43,618 nucleotides of DNA from Rhodospirillales bacterium (GTDB lineage: Bacteria > Pseudomonadota > Alphaproteobacteria > Bin95), in NCBI GenBank assembly GCA_008081395.1, contig VMCJ01000082.1:1-43618 (forward strand). The letters are read 5' to 3'. A program made the position numbers and the translations under genes. Below, in pieces: positions 8,572-18,204 of the stretch (position 1 is the stretch's first letter; the number at the start of each line of letters is the position of its first letter). A model generated the notes under the pieces. The model saw nothing but the letters and a program-made list of their open reading frames with translations. It ran no database searches and had not been told where the DNA came from.

Positions 8572-9489
8572 ATGACCTCGATGGCTGACCCCATCCCTTT
8601 CAATCGCCAGTTTGACGCTGAGCCTGGTGAAATAGTCGAACTCTCACCCATTTTAAGACGGGTAACTTCTCCAAACCCATCTATGTTCACCTTTAAAGGT
8701 ACAAATACGTATATAGTAGGCAGAGGAAGCGTTGCGATTGTTGACCCGGGTCCTGTTTCTCCAGAGCAGGCCGCTGCAATCATGAAGGCAGTCAAGGGAG
8801 AGACGGTTACTCACATCATAGCAACGCACACCCATAACGATCATTCTCCAGGAATACCAGCAATTCAAAAAGCTACTGGGGCACCTACTTATGGCTTTGG
8901 GCCTCATGGAGCTGGTGCACGTCGTGATTGGCCATTTGATAGTCCAGAAGGTGGAGATAAAAATTTTATTCCAGATAATTTGGTTGCTGATGGCGATTTG
9001 ATCAGGGGCGAAGGTTGGACGCTGGAAGCAATCCATACACCAGGTCATATTTCTAACCATTTGTGTCTATCTTTGAAGGAAGAAAACGTATTGTTGTCTG
9101 GTGATCATGTAATGGCATGGTCAACCTCGATTGTTTCTCCACCCGATGGAGATATGACCCACTACATGGCAAGTTTAAGAAAGCTGCTGAAAAGAAGTGA
9201 GTCAGTATACTATCCTGGCCACGGTGGCCCTGTGACCAACCCCCGAGCCTTTGTTGAGGCGTTCATCAGTCACCGGGAGGCCAGAGAATCACAAATACAG
9301 AATTGCTTATCATCTGGTCCTAAGACCATTCCAGTTATGGTGGAAGTTATGTACGCCGACGTCGATAAGAGCCTCCACCGTGCTGCAGGTCGATCAGTTC
9401 TGTCGCATCTGCTAGCCATGTGGGAACGAGGCGAAGTAGCTGCTGCTGAAAATCCGCCTGGGCCTGAGTCCACTTACAGCCTGACTTAG
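8572..9489 (+). CDS. MBL-fold metallo-hydrolase (LACTB2-like); start could be ATG at 8581
   Basis: HxHxDH motif in ATHTHNDHSPG; HTPGHISNHLCL; LSGDHVMAWSTSIVSPPDGDM; YPGHGGPV. Confidence 0.9.
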   Translation: MTSMADPIPFNRQFDAEPGEIVELSPILRRVTSPNPSMFTFKGTNTYIVGRGSVAIVDPGPVSPEQAAAIMKAVKGETVTHIIATHTHNDHSPGIPAIQKATGAPTYGFGPHGAGARRDWPFDSPEGGDKNFIPDNLVADGDLIRGEGWTLEAIHTPGHISNHLCLSLKEENVLLSGDHVMAWSTSIVSPPDGDMTHYMASLRKLLKRSESVYYPGHGGPVTNPRAFVEAFISHREARESQIQNCLSSGPKTIPVMVEVMYADVDKSLHRAAGRSVLSHLLAMWERGEVAAAENPPGPESTYSLT

Positions 9490-9513
9490 AATAAATTCAA
9501 AGGAATTAAAACA

Positions 9514-10317
9514 ATGAGTGCTGATAGCATCCTTTATGAAAAGAATGGTCGTATTGTTACCTGGACGATCAACAAGCCAGAAATTCGTAACGCAGTCTCT
9601 GCTCCAGATGTAGTTGAGCGTTTTGAGGAAGTGGCAGACATGGTCGCCAAAGACCATGAGGTTTCGTGTGTGATTTTAACTGGTGCTGGTACTGCATTTT
9701 CCTCTGGCGGCGATGTCAAAGATATGGCGGCGCGAGCATCAAAAATGCAAGCGTTTCCCGCAGGTACCCGTCATTGGTATCGTGAGGGTATTCAGAGAAT
9801 TCCTTTAGCTCTGGATAAAATAGAGGTTCCTATCATTGCTGCGGTTAACGGTCATGCAATTGGGGCTGGGTGCGATTTAGCTATGATGGCAGATATTAGG
9901 GTAGCTGCTGATACAGCACAATTTGGTGAAGTGTTTGTGAACCTTGGTATTATCCCCGGAGATGGGGGATCTTGGTACCTTCCTCGCCTTGTCGGACGGT
10001 CTAAAGCTTTTGAGATGACCTTTACAGGCGATGTAATCGATGCAGCAGAAGCAAAATCTATAGGTCTTGTCAGTCATGTTGTGCCTATTGATGAATTGAT
10101 GCCAACAGCCATCAAAATAGCAACAAAGATCAGCAGGAAGCCTCCTGAAGCTCTGCGTATGACAAAAAGGTTGTTAAAGGAGAGTGAATTTCAGCGCTTG
10201 GACACTGCGCTTGAAATGGCTGCTGGAATGCAGGCATTGGCCCAAGCGACTAAGGACCATGAGGAAGCGGCTAGGGCGTTTGCTGAAAAGCGTAAACCAG
10301 TCTTCACTGGTGAATAA
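9514..10317 (+). CDS. Crotonase-fold protein (annotatable as enoyl-CoA hydratase/isomerase; catalytic residues atypical)
   Basis: GAGTAFSSGGDVKDM oxyanion-hole region, NGHAIGAGCDLAMMADIRVAADTAQFGEVFVNLGIIPGDGG. Confidence 0.88.
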   Translation: MSADSILYEKNGRIVTWTINKPEIRNAVSAPDVVERFEEVADMVAKDHEVSCVILTGAGTAFSSGGDVKDMAARASKMQAFPAGTRHWYREGIQRIPLALDKIEVPIIAAVNGHAIGAGCDLAMMADIRVAADTAQFGEVFVNLGIIPGDGGSWYLPRLVGRSKAFEMTFTGDVIDAAEAKSIGLVSHVVPIDELMPTAIKIATKISRKPPEALRMTKRLLKESEFQRLDTALEMAAGMQALAQATKDHEEAARAFAEKRKPVFTGE

Positions 10318-10326
10318 GGACAATCA

Positions 10327-11526
10327 ATGCCTCACTTTAAGACCATCGATGATATTGATGTTTCCGGAAAGATAGTACTTGTCCGGGTGGACTATAACGT
10401 GCCGGTTCGGAACGGAAAGGTGACAGACGCTACACGAATAGAGCGGTCTCTAACTACAATCAAAGACCTGCGAGAAAGAGGGGCGCGTGTTGTCTGCATT
10501 AGCCATTTTGGCAGACCTAAAGGGCAACGGGTTGAAGATATGTCCTTGCGCCCGATTGCGGATGCAATGGCTGCTGCTGTCAGCCAAACAGTATCCTTCG
10601 CTGAGGACTGCATCGGAGAAGCCGCTGAAAGCGTAATCAGACAGTTAAAAGATGGGGACATAGCTCTGCTTGAAAATTTGCGTTTTCATGCTGGTGAAGA
10701 AAAAAATGATCCTCAATTCGTCGCTGCTCTTGCAAAGCTTGGCGATGTTTATGTCAATGATGCTTTTTCTGCAGCTCACCGTGCTCATGCCTCAACGGAA
10801 GGTATTGCACGAGCCTTGCCTGCTGTTGCCGGTAGGCTAATGGAGGCTGAACTCCTTGCGCTGGGAAATGCCCTTGAGAAGCCTGCTCGACCTGCTGCAG
10901 CTCTAGTCGGTGGGGCAAAAGTATCATCGAAGATTGAGGTTCTCGAAGCGTTGATTGACAAGGTCGATGCTTTGATAGTGGGAGGTGGTATGGCAAATAC
11001 TTTCTTACTTGCTCTTGGTCATGACATGGGCAAAAGCCTTGTTGAGGCTGAGATGCTCGAAACGGCTAAAGCAATCATGACGAAAGCAGATGCGAATGGC
11101 TGTAAGCTAATTTTGCCCACTGACGCAGTCGTTGCTGAGGAGTTCAAGGCCAATCCTAAGACTGCGGTTGTTCCCGTTACTGCCGTGCCAATCGCTCAGA
11201 TGATGTTAGATGTAGGGCCAGCTAGCGCTGCGGCGCTTGAGAGCTTGCTTGAACATTACAAAACCATTGTTTGGAATGGCCCATTAGGCGCGTTCGAGAC
11301 GCCGCCGTTTGATGAATCAACAAATCGCGTAGCCCAGAAGGCAGCTGAGCTTGTCGGGGCCGGTAAATTGCTTGCAGTAGCCGGTGGTGGCGACACCGTT
11401 GCTGCTCTCGCTCACGCCGGCGTCCTCGAAGAATTTAGCTATGTGTCAACTGCAGGTGGGGCTTTTCTTGAGTGGTTGGAGGGGAAGACATTGCCTGGAG
11501 TAAAAGCTCTTGAGGCAGGGGCATAA
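10327..11526 (+). CDS. pgk: Phosphoglycerate kinase
   Basis: VLVRVDYNVPVRNGKVTDATRI, SHFGRPKG, LLENLRFHAGEEKNDP, VGGAKVSSKIEVLEAL, GGGDTVAAL. Confidence 0.98.
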   Translation: MPHFKTIDDIDVSGKIVLVRVDYNVPVRNGKVTDATRIERSLTTIKDLRERGARVVCISHFGRPKGQRVEDMSLRPIADAMAAAVSQTVSFAEDCIGEAAESVIRQLKDGDIALLENLRFHAGEEKNDPQFVAALAKLGDVYVNDAFSAAHRAHASTEGIARALPAVAGRLMEAELLALGNALEKPARPAAALVGGAKVSSKIEVLEALIDKVDALIVGGGMANTFLLALGHDMGKSLVEAEMLETAKAIMTKADANGCKLILPTDAVVAEEFKANPKTAVVPVTAVPIAQMMLDVGPASAAALESLLEHYKTIVWNGPLGAFETPPFDESTNRVAQKAAELVGAGKLLAVAGGGDTVAALAHAGVLEEFSYVSTAGGAFLEWLEGKTLPGVKALEAGA

Positions 11527-11636
11527 TAAAAATAGTGAAATTGCCTGACATGCCTTCGGTTTAACTATTATTCAGATCATCCAGCATCATTTTTGATCGG
11601 ATGGGTCAGGCTCCTCGTGCATGGTTCAAAGAGAAA

Positions 11637-12257
11637 TCAATTGTTTGGGTATTTCGGAGTGGGTGGTTGATATTGAAAGATATCTTCATTGATAGGTGAG
11701 CCGATCACCGGATTAATAAGATTCACATGCATCGTCTTTCCTCCATCTTCCGCAATGGTCCATCCAAGTATCTGGTCGGGCGCGCCTAGCTCAAAAATAA
11801 TGGTTACTTTCGCATCTGTTAGTAGGCTGTTTTGGGCGGCGGTGATAAAATAGGTCTTTCCTGCGGAACCTTCTGCTAAGATCTCGACGTCCTTGTCTAA
11901 CTCTACAGGGTCCTCAAGAAGAAACCATGCTGGTGCTAAACCAGTTGGGATTTGAGTGACCGCGTCAAGTTCGGCGTCATAGAGATTGACGAATAAGCCG
12001 GTACTCCAAATCACATCTTTTTCTGGAGGATCATACTCAAACCGAAGTTTGCCTGGCCTCTCCAGCCACATCTTACCGCTCCAACGATTTCCGTCCTGGT
12101 CGTACTGTTTAAATTCAGCATAAAGGGTCCGAATACTGTTTAGTGTCTTTAAGGCGCGTTCGGTAACAGCAGTTTCAGCCAAGGCAGCGACACTAAATGC
12201 ATTAATGCACATGAAAAGTATGACTATTAACAAACGCAAAATTTGACTCCGCAACAT
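11637..12257 (-). CDS. lolA: Outer-membrane lipoprotein carrier protein LolA
   Basis: Signal peptide, then SIRTLYAEFKQYDQDGNRWSGKMWLERPGKLRFEYDPP; located just downstream of ftsK as commonly seen in Alphaproteobacteria. Confidence 0.9.
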   Translation of the reverse strand: MLRSQILRLLIVILFMCINAFSVAALAETAVTERALKTLNSIRTLYAEFKQYDQDGNRWSGKMWLERPGKLRFEYDPPEKDVIWSTGLFVNLYDAELDAVTQIPTGLAPAWFLLEDPVELDKDVEILAEGSAGKTYFITAAQNSLLTDAKVTIIFELGAPDQILGWTIAEDGGKTMHVNLINPVIGSPINEDIFQYQPPTPKYPNN

Positions 12258-12333
12258 TGGCCTTATGCCTGGGGAATTCTTAGATCTTTATTGTTAGATT
12301 ATGACTAAATTTAAGCGGAAGCTTTTTTAGATA

Positions 12334-14859
12334 CTAGTCGTTGTGGTTGCCGATGAGAATTTCTCGCTTCCCAACATGATTGGCGGGGCTCACAACTCCT
12401 TGTTCTTCCATCTGTTCAATTAAAGAGGCAGCGCGATTATATCCAATTTTTAGGCGGCGTTGCAGGTAGGAAGTGGAAGCTTTTTTATCAGATGCAACGA
12501 TGGCGACAGCTTGGTCGTAGAGGTTATTGTCCTCATCTCCAGTTGATCCTAGGCCGACGGGATCAAAGCCTGGTATGCCGTCGGCTGCCCCTTCATCTTC
12601 TGTTACTGCTTCAAGATAATCTGGTGGGGCCTGTCCTTTTAGGAAGTTGACTATATCCCCAACCTCATTGTCCTCAACAAACGGTCCGTGTATCCGCTTT
12701 ATGCGGCCGCCGCCTGCCATGTAGAGACCGTCCCCTTGTCCCAAAAGCTGTTCCGCGCCGCCTTCTCCGAGAATCGTTCGGCTATCTATTTTAGATGTTA
12801 CTTGAAAACTCATTCGTGTTGGGAAGTTTGCTTTGATGGTGCCGGTAATCACATCCACGGATGGTCGTTGAGTTGCCATGATTAGATGTATTCCGGCGGC
12901 ACGGGCCATTTGAGCAAGCCGTTGGATGGCTGCTTCAATGTCCTTCCCTGCTACGAGCATTAAATCTGCCATCTCGTCGACTACTACGACGATAAATGGC
13001 AGGGTGCGCATATCTAGAGGCTGCTCTTCGTATATTGGTCTGCCTGTATCGGGATCAAACCCTGTCTGGACCCTGCGTGTTAGAGGTTCCCCTTTTTTGC
13101 GAGCTTCCGCAATTTTAGCATTGTACCCGGCAATATTTCGAACTCCTAAGGTAGACATTGCGCGGTAGCGATTTTCCATCTCTCGGACTACCCATTTAAG
13201 CGCCACTACGGCTTTCTTGGGTTCTGTGACCACGGGTGCCAGTAAATGTGGCACGCCGTCATAGACCGATAGCTCCAGCATCTTGGGATCGACCATAATG
13301 AAACGGCATTCTTCGGGTGTCATTGCGTATAAAAGAGAAAGGATCATCGCATTGATTGCGACGGACTTCCCCGAGCCAGTAGTGCCAGCAATGAGTAAAT
13401 GTGGCATCCGCGCAAGGTCAACTATAACTGGCGTGCCCGCAATATCTTTGCCTAATACAAGGGGTAAATTGCCAGCAGACCTATACTCTTTTGTTGCCAG
13501 TAATTCGCGAAGATAAACGGTTTCACGGAAGGTATTGGGTAATTCAACGCCAATAACGTTTTTGCCTGGAACAGTGGCAACACGCACAGAGACCGCACTC
13601 ATATTTCGAGCAAGGTCGTCTGCAAGCCCAATCACTCGAGAGGCTTTTACCCCCGGTGCTGGTTCGAGCTCGTAGAGGGTTACTACTGGACCTTGGCGAG
13701 AACTTTTTATTTCGCCCTTTACCCCGAAATCGTCGAGAATGCTTTCCAAGGCCCGTGCTTTTTCATTCAGGATGGAATCGCTCTCAAGTTCTGCTCTTTC
13801 TTCTGCTTCCTGCAAAAGATCTAGCGGGGGTAGTTGGAATCCGTCTTCCAGAGGTAAATCAGGCTGTTTTCCAGACTTTGCACGAAGAGGTGGAGGTGCT
13901 TTCTTTTTTGGTTTTTCCGCTCGTTTTTTGGATTTTGGTCCCTCCGTCTTTTTTTTATCTCTTCGGACGTGAAGTGCATCCCCAATCCTGTCTGATAATG
14001 CACGCTTTGTTTTTGTCGGAGGGGATACCCGGGCGAGAGGCTCATTAGCCTCTACTTCGGGAGGTGGATCAACTTCATCAAAGTCAGCATCAACTACCCA
14101 GGCTTTGGACCCTTTTTGATTTTTTATATTGTAGACAACGCGCACAACAAGCTTGGTTATCCAAGTAAGTTTGCCAACCCCCCAGAATAATCCGAGAGCA
14201 CTGGCTCGGGTTGCTCGCCACAATGTTACTATAGGTGGAGCAGCTGACCATGCTGATAGTGCGAGAGCGCTAATTGCAGCTGCACCTGCCCCGATATTTT
14301 TGCTGATCGTCGGATCAAGCAATGTGAGAAGATACCATACATTATTTGATGCTGTGAAACCAAAAGCCCCTCCTAAACCTTCAGTTAACGGCCATCCGTC
14401 AAATGTCGGCAGAGCAGAAAAAGCAGCTGAGCACAAAATGGTGGCAAGAGGGGTCAATGCAATTCGCAGCCAAAGCCAGTTGGGTGGCGTGTGAACAAAG
14501 AAGCGCCATCCCCAAAAGGCGAGCGATATGATGGGAAGGATTACTGCTAACCCTATCATACGAAGGGACATATCTGCCAAATTTGCCCCAATTGCGCCTA
14601 GCCAATTTGTGGGTGCTTGCCCACTGGCCATCGCTGCAGACGGATCAAGTGGATTGTAGGTCAGAAGGCAAATTGACGCTAATACCGCAAGTCCAATAAA
14701 TCCAAGACCTGCAGTTTCAAGAACGCGCCGCCTTACAAAGCGCTGTAAGGCAGGTGGTAGGAAGCCAGAGGAAGCGGGTGCTTCTATCGCCAAGGCCACG
14801 GCGGACGATCCAATCCCTAAAATGAGTACAAAACGGAAACTACTTGTACTGAGGCCCAA
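12334..14859 (-). CDS. ftsK: DNA translocase FtsK (start codon uncertain)
   Basis: N-terminal TM region, Walker A LIAGTTGSGKSVAINAM, VVVDEMADLM, MATQRPSVDVITGTIKANFPTRMSFQV, C-terminal winged-helix gamma domain. Confidence 0.97.
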   Translation of the reverse strand: MGLSTSSFRFVLILGIGSSAVALAIEAPASSGFLPPALQRFVRRRVLETAGLGFIGLAVLASICLLTYNPLDPSAAMASGQAPTNWLGAIGANLADMSLRMIGLAVILPIISLAFWGWRFFVHTPPNWLWLRIALTPLATILCSAAFSALPTFDGWPLTEGLGGAFGFTASNNVWYLLTLLDPTISKNIGAGAAAISALALSAWSAAPPIVTLWRATRASALGLFWGVGKLTWITKLVVRVVYNIKNQKGSKAWVVDADFDEVDPPPEVEANEPLARVSPPTKTKRALSDRIGDALHVRRDKKKTEGPKSKKRAEKPKKKAPPPLRAKSGKQPDLPLEDGFQLPPLDLLQEAEERAELESDSILNEKARALESILDDFGVKGEIKSSRQGPVVTLYELEPAPGVKASRVIGLADDLARNMSAVSVRVATVPGKNVIGVELPNTFRETVYLRELLATKEYRSAGNLPLVLGKDIAGTPVIVDLARMPHLLIAGTTGSGKSVAINAMILSLLYAMTPEECRFIMVDPKMLELSVYDGVPHLLAPVVTEPKKAVVALKWVVREMENRYRAMSTLGVRNIAGYNAKIAEARKKGEPLTRRVQTGFDPDTGRPIYEEQPLDMRTLPFIVVVVDEMADLMLVAGKDIEAAIQRLAQMARAAGIHLIMATQRPSVDVITGTIKANFPTRMSFQVTSKIDSRTILGEGGAEQLLGQGDGLYMAGGGRIKRIHGPFVEDNEVGDIVNFLKGQAPPDYLEAVTEDEGAADGIPGFDPVGLGSTGDEDNNLYDQAVAIVASDKKASTSYLQRRLKIGYNRAASLIEQMEEQGVVSPANHVGKREILIGNHND

Positions 14860-14906
14860 AAGGCAAGCGATTTGTTAATGATGTCTTTTAATCATATGAA
14901 ATTAAT

Positions 14907-14920
14907 AAAAAAATTTTTTT
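14907..14920. repeat. Perfect A7T7 palindrome (AAAAAAATTTTTTT) upstream of ftsK
   Basis: Read directly; lies between the amtB 3' hairpin and the ftsK start. Confidence 0.9.
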
Positions 14921-14940
14921 AAATAATAAAAAATTGAGGT

Positions 14941-14971
14941 TGATGGCTCGGCATTTTGAGCCGAGCCATCA
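14941..14971 (-). terminator. Rho-independent-type terminator downstream of amtB
   Basis: 12-bp perfect inverted repeat TGATGGCTCGGC / GCCGAGCCATCA with 7-nt loop. On the minus strand it is followed after ~8 nt by TTTTTTATTATTT. Confidence 0.8.
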
Positions 14972-14979
14972 TTCCTTAG

Positions 14980-16353
14980 TCACATGGTCTGTGAGCCGCG
15001 CCCAAATTCGGGATAGGCTTCCATACCTAGTTCAGCCTTATCAAGGCCGCTAACTTCATCCTCCTCAGAGCAACGAATGCCGACGGTTGCCTTCAGTACA
15101 GTCCATACAATGTAGCTGACAACAAATACGAACACTCCCACTGCAACGATGCCAACAAGCTGTCCGAGGATTGTTCCTGCGCCAAAAATTCCGACAGCTA
15201 GAGTGCCCCAGATACCGGCGGCGAGGTGGGCTGAAACAGCGCCAACCACGTCGTCGATCTTAAGTTTGTCTAACAGCGGAACTGCGAAGCAGACGATTAC
15301 ACCACCAACAGCGCCAACAAATATACTGGTCAAGTGGTTCTGTAGATCGGGTCCAGCGGTGATTGATACAAGACCTGCGATTGCGCCGTTAAGGGCCATC
15401 GTAAGATCTACCTTGCCAAAGCGTAGCTGGGTAATAAGCATTGCTGCGACTACACCGCCAGCTGCTGCAAGATTGGTGTTCACGAATACGATCGACATGG
15501 CAGCCGCATCCAAAGCACTTCCAAGGGCGAGCTGTGATCCGCCATTGAAGCCAAACCACCCGAACCAAAGAATAAAAGTACCGAGGGTCGCAAGCGGCAA
15601 GTTTGCTCCAGGCATGGGGCGAACCTCCCCATCAGGACCAAATTTTCCTTTCCGCGCTCCGAGGACGATCGCACCGGCTAGGGCAGCCCAACCACCAGTT
15701 GAGTGTACCAAAGTAGACCCAGCAAAGTCCATGAATTCGGCGCCAAAGGTCGCGACATACCACTCGCTGTTAAGCCAGCCGCCACCCCACTCCCAAGAGC
15801 CAATTATAGGATAAATGACTGCTGTAAGGACGATGGTGAAAATGAGGAATGGCCACAGCTTTATTCTTTCGGCAACAGTGCCGGAGACTATTGAAGCTGC
15901 TGTTGCGACAAAGACCATTTGGAAGAACCAGTCAGATTGGCTCGCATACCCATTGCCGGTTACCGCCGCAACCATTTCAGCAGATGCCTCATCTGCATTG
16001 ATTAAGGCTAATTCGGCCTCAGATGGATTGTAAAGAAATGACAAAGATCCAACGAAGCCGCCGTCTACGTCGGTATACATTAGAGCGTAACCGATCAGGT
16101 AGAACATCAACCCAGCAATTGAGTATAAGGCTATGTTTTTTAGGCAGATAGTTGCTGTATTCTTGGTTCTTACGAGCCCAGCCTCCAGCATAGCAAACCC
16201 GCATGCCATGAACATAACAACCAGCCCGTTTATTAGGAAAGAGAAGCTGTTAAATACAAAAGCAGACTCAGGGTCTACAGCCGCGAGGGCGGGGGTGGCT
16301 GCAACAGCTGCTAATCCAAGCGCCGATGCTGAAATGAGTGATTTTAGAAACAT
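14980..16353 (-). CDS. amtB: Ammonium transporter
   Basis: Polytopic protein; VVMFMACGFAMLEAGLVRTKNT, DFAGSTLVHSTGGWAALAGAIVLG, GTFILWFGWFGFNGGS. Confidence 0.96.
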   Translation of the reverse strand: MFLKSLISASALGLAAVAATPALAAVDPESAFVFNSFSFLINGLVVMFMACGFAMLEAGLVRTKNTATICLKNIALYSIAGLMFYLIGYALMYTDVDGGFVGSLSFLYNPSEAELALINADEASAEMVAAVTGNGYASQSDWFFQMVFVATAASIVSGTVAERIKLWPFLIFTIVLTAVIYPIIGSWEWGGGWLNSEWYVATFGAEFMDFAGSTLVHSTGGWAALAGAIVLGARKGKFGPDGEVRPMPGANLPLATLGTFILWFGWFGFNGGSQLALGSALDAAAMSIVFVNTNLAAAGGVVAAMLITQLRFGKVDLTMALNGAIAGLVSITAGPDLQNHLTSIFVGAVGGVIVCFAVPLLDKLKIDDVVGAVSAHLAAGIWGTLAVGIFGAGTILGQLVGIVAVGVFVFVVSYIVWTVLKATVGIRCSEEDEVSGLDKAELGMEAYPEFGRGSQTM

Positions 16354-16368
16354 TTGATCAGACTCTCC

Positions 16369-16797
<429 letters not shown>

Positions 16798-16823
16798 TTA
16801 ACTTTGACATACCTTAGAAATGA

Positions 16824-16854
16824 TTAAAAAATAGGCATGGTTAAAAATTAGGCA
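16824..16854. repeat. Tandem near-identical 14-mers ttaaaaaataggca / ttaaaaattaggca
   Basis: 16824-16837 and 16841-16854, 13/14 identical, 17 nt start-to-start, in the glnK/ubi-hydroxylase divergent intergenic region. Confidence 0.75.
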
Positions 16855-16923
16855 GATTAATTTTTAGACATAGCTCAAGTGCGATGGATGTTTTTAGTTT
16901 ATGTCTGCACTATGATGTAAGAT

Positions 16924-18162
16924 ATGGCTGATCTTAACACCGACATTCTTGTTGCTGGAGCGGGGCTTAATGGACTCGCGGTGGCTCTTTTGCTTGCCGA
17001 GACAGGGGCATCCGTAATTATTGTTGATCCGCTGTCAGAAAAACAATTGTCGGATCCCAATAGAGATTGGCGCACAACGGCCATTGCTCAAGGCTCCATG
17101 CGGATTTTGGATCGATTGGGGGTTTGGCAGACTGATTGGCTTGGTGGCGCAATCAGAGAAATTCGCATCATTGATCGAGACTCTCCCTTTTACCTCCATT
17201 ATCCAGGTGACTGGTTGAACGAGGGGGCCTTAGGTTGTGTCGTGCCAAATTCTTCATTGTGGAACTCAAAATTTGAGGTAGTGTCAGCAACCCCTCGAAT
17301 AAAGCTTATTTCTGGGACTTCGATCAGTTCTACTGAACAATTAACAAGTACAGTTCGGGCAGAGCTCTCTGATAGTCAAATTGTCAACGCGCGACTTTTA
17401 GTAGGTGCGGATGGGCGTGGCTCTCCCACGCGGCAGCGCGCTGGAATTAAAGAACGCAGGTCAGATTATGGTCAAATATCCATCGTAACCACTGCCGCTC
17501 ATCAGTTCCCTCACGGTAACTCTGCACACGAACGTTTCATGGCATCAGGGCCATTTGCAATTTTGCCACTGCCGGATAACCAGGATAGCGATGCCCCTTG
17601 GCCACACCAATCATCAGTAGTTTGGACGGAAGGCAATCTACAAGCGGCTCGGCTTTTGGAATTAGAACGTGAAAGTTTTGACCGTGAGCTTGCAATTCGC
17701 TTCGGCGATCAGTTTGGGCATGTTTGTTCTGTTGGTCCTGTTGGATCTTTCCCACTTGCACTCGTAACAGCCGAAAAAATGATAGGACCAAGACTAGCGC
17801 TTGTTGGCGATGCTGCTCGGGCTATCCATCCTATTGCGGGTCAAGGATTCAACCTTGGTCTGCGAGATTCAGCAGAACTTGCAATGCGCGTTGGTGAACG
17901 ATTGGAGCTTGGCTTAGACCCTGCGTCTCCTGATATTCTGTCCGCATACCAGGCGGCGCGTTTTATGGATGCAGCTGGTCTGGTCACAGCCACTGATAGT
18001 CTCAATAAACTTTTCTCGAATAGCCTTCCAGGACTTACGCTTGTTCGGTCTCTTGGACTTGCCGCCGTCGATAAGGCACCTCCGATGAAACGTCTTTTAA
18101 TGAAGCATGCAATGGGATTGGCAGGACAATCAGCAGCACTTGCAGGAACTAAAGCAGTTTAA
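16924..18162 (+). CDS. UbiH/UbiF/VisC/COQ6-family FAD-dependent hydroxylase (ubiquinone biosynthesis)
   Basis: DILVAGAGLNGLAVALLLAETG, LLVGADGRGSPTRQRAGI, signature LVGDAARAIHPIAGQGFNLGLRDSAEL. Confidence 0.93.
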   Translation: MADLNTDILVAGAGLNGLAVALLLAETGASVIIVDPLSEKQLSDPNRDWRTTAIAQGSMRILDRLGVWQTDWLGGAIREIRIIDRDSPFYLHYPGDWLNEGALGCVVPNSSLWNSKFEVVSATPRIKLISGTSISSTEQLTSTVRAELSDSQIVNARLLVGADGRGSPTRQRAGIKERRSDYGQISIVTTAAHQFPHGNSAHERFMASGPFAILPLPDNQDSDAPWPHQSSVVWTEGNLQAARLLELERESFDRELAIRFGDQFGHVCSVGPVGSFPLALVTAEKMIGPRLALVGDAARAIHPIAGQGFNLGLRDSAELAMRVGERLELGLDPASPDILSAYQAARFMDAAGLVTATDSLNKLFSNSLPGLTLVRSLGLAAVDKAPPMKRLLMKHAMGLAGQSAALAGTKAV

Positions 18163-18204
18163 GAAACTGTCGCTGCATTTTTAATTCCGAAAGAATATAA
18201 ATTC

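Noticed and set aside
15149-15814. 221-aa + strand ORF opposite amtB
   Set aside because: Pro/Ala/Thr-rich antisense translation of a membrane protein gene; typical spurious ORF.
16880-16914. AGTGC...GCACT inverted arms as an NtrC site
   Set aside because: Spacing far too long compared with the NtrC palindrome; likely chance.
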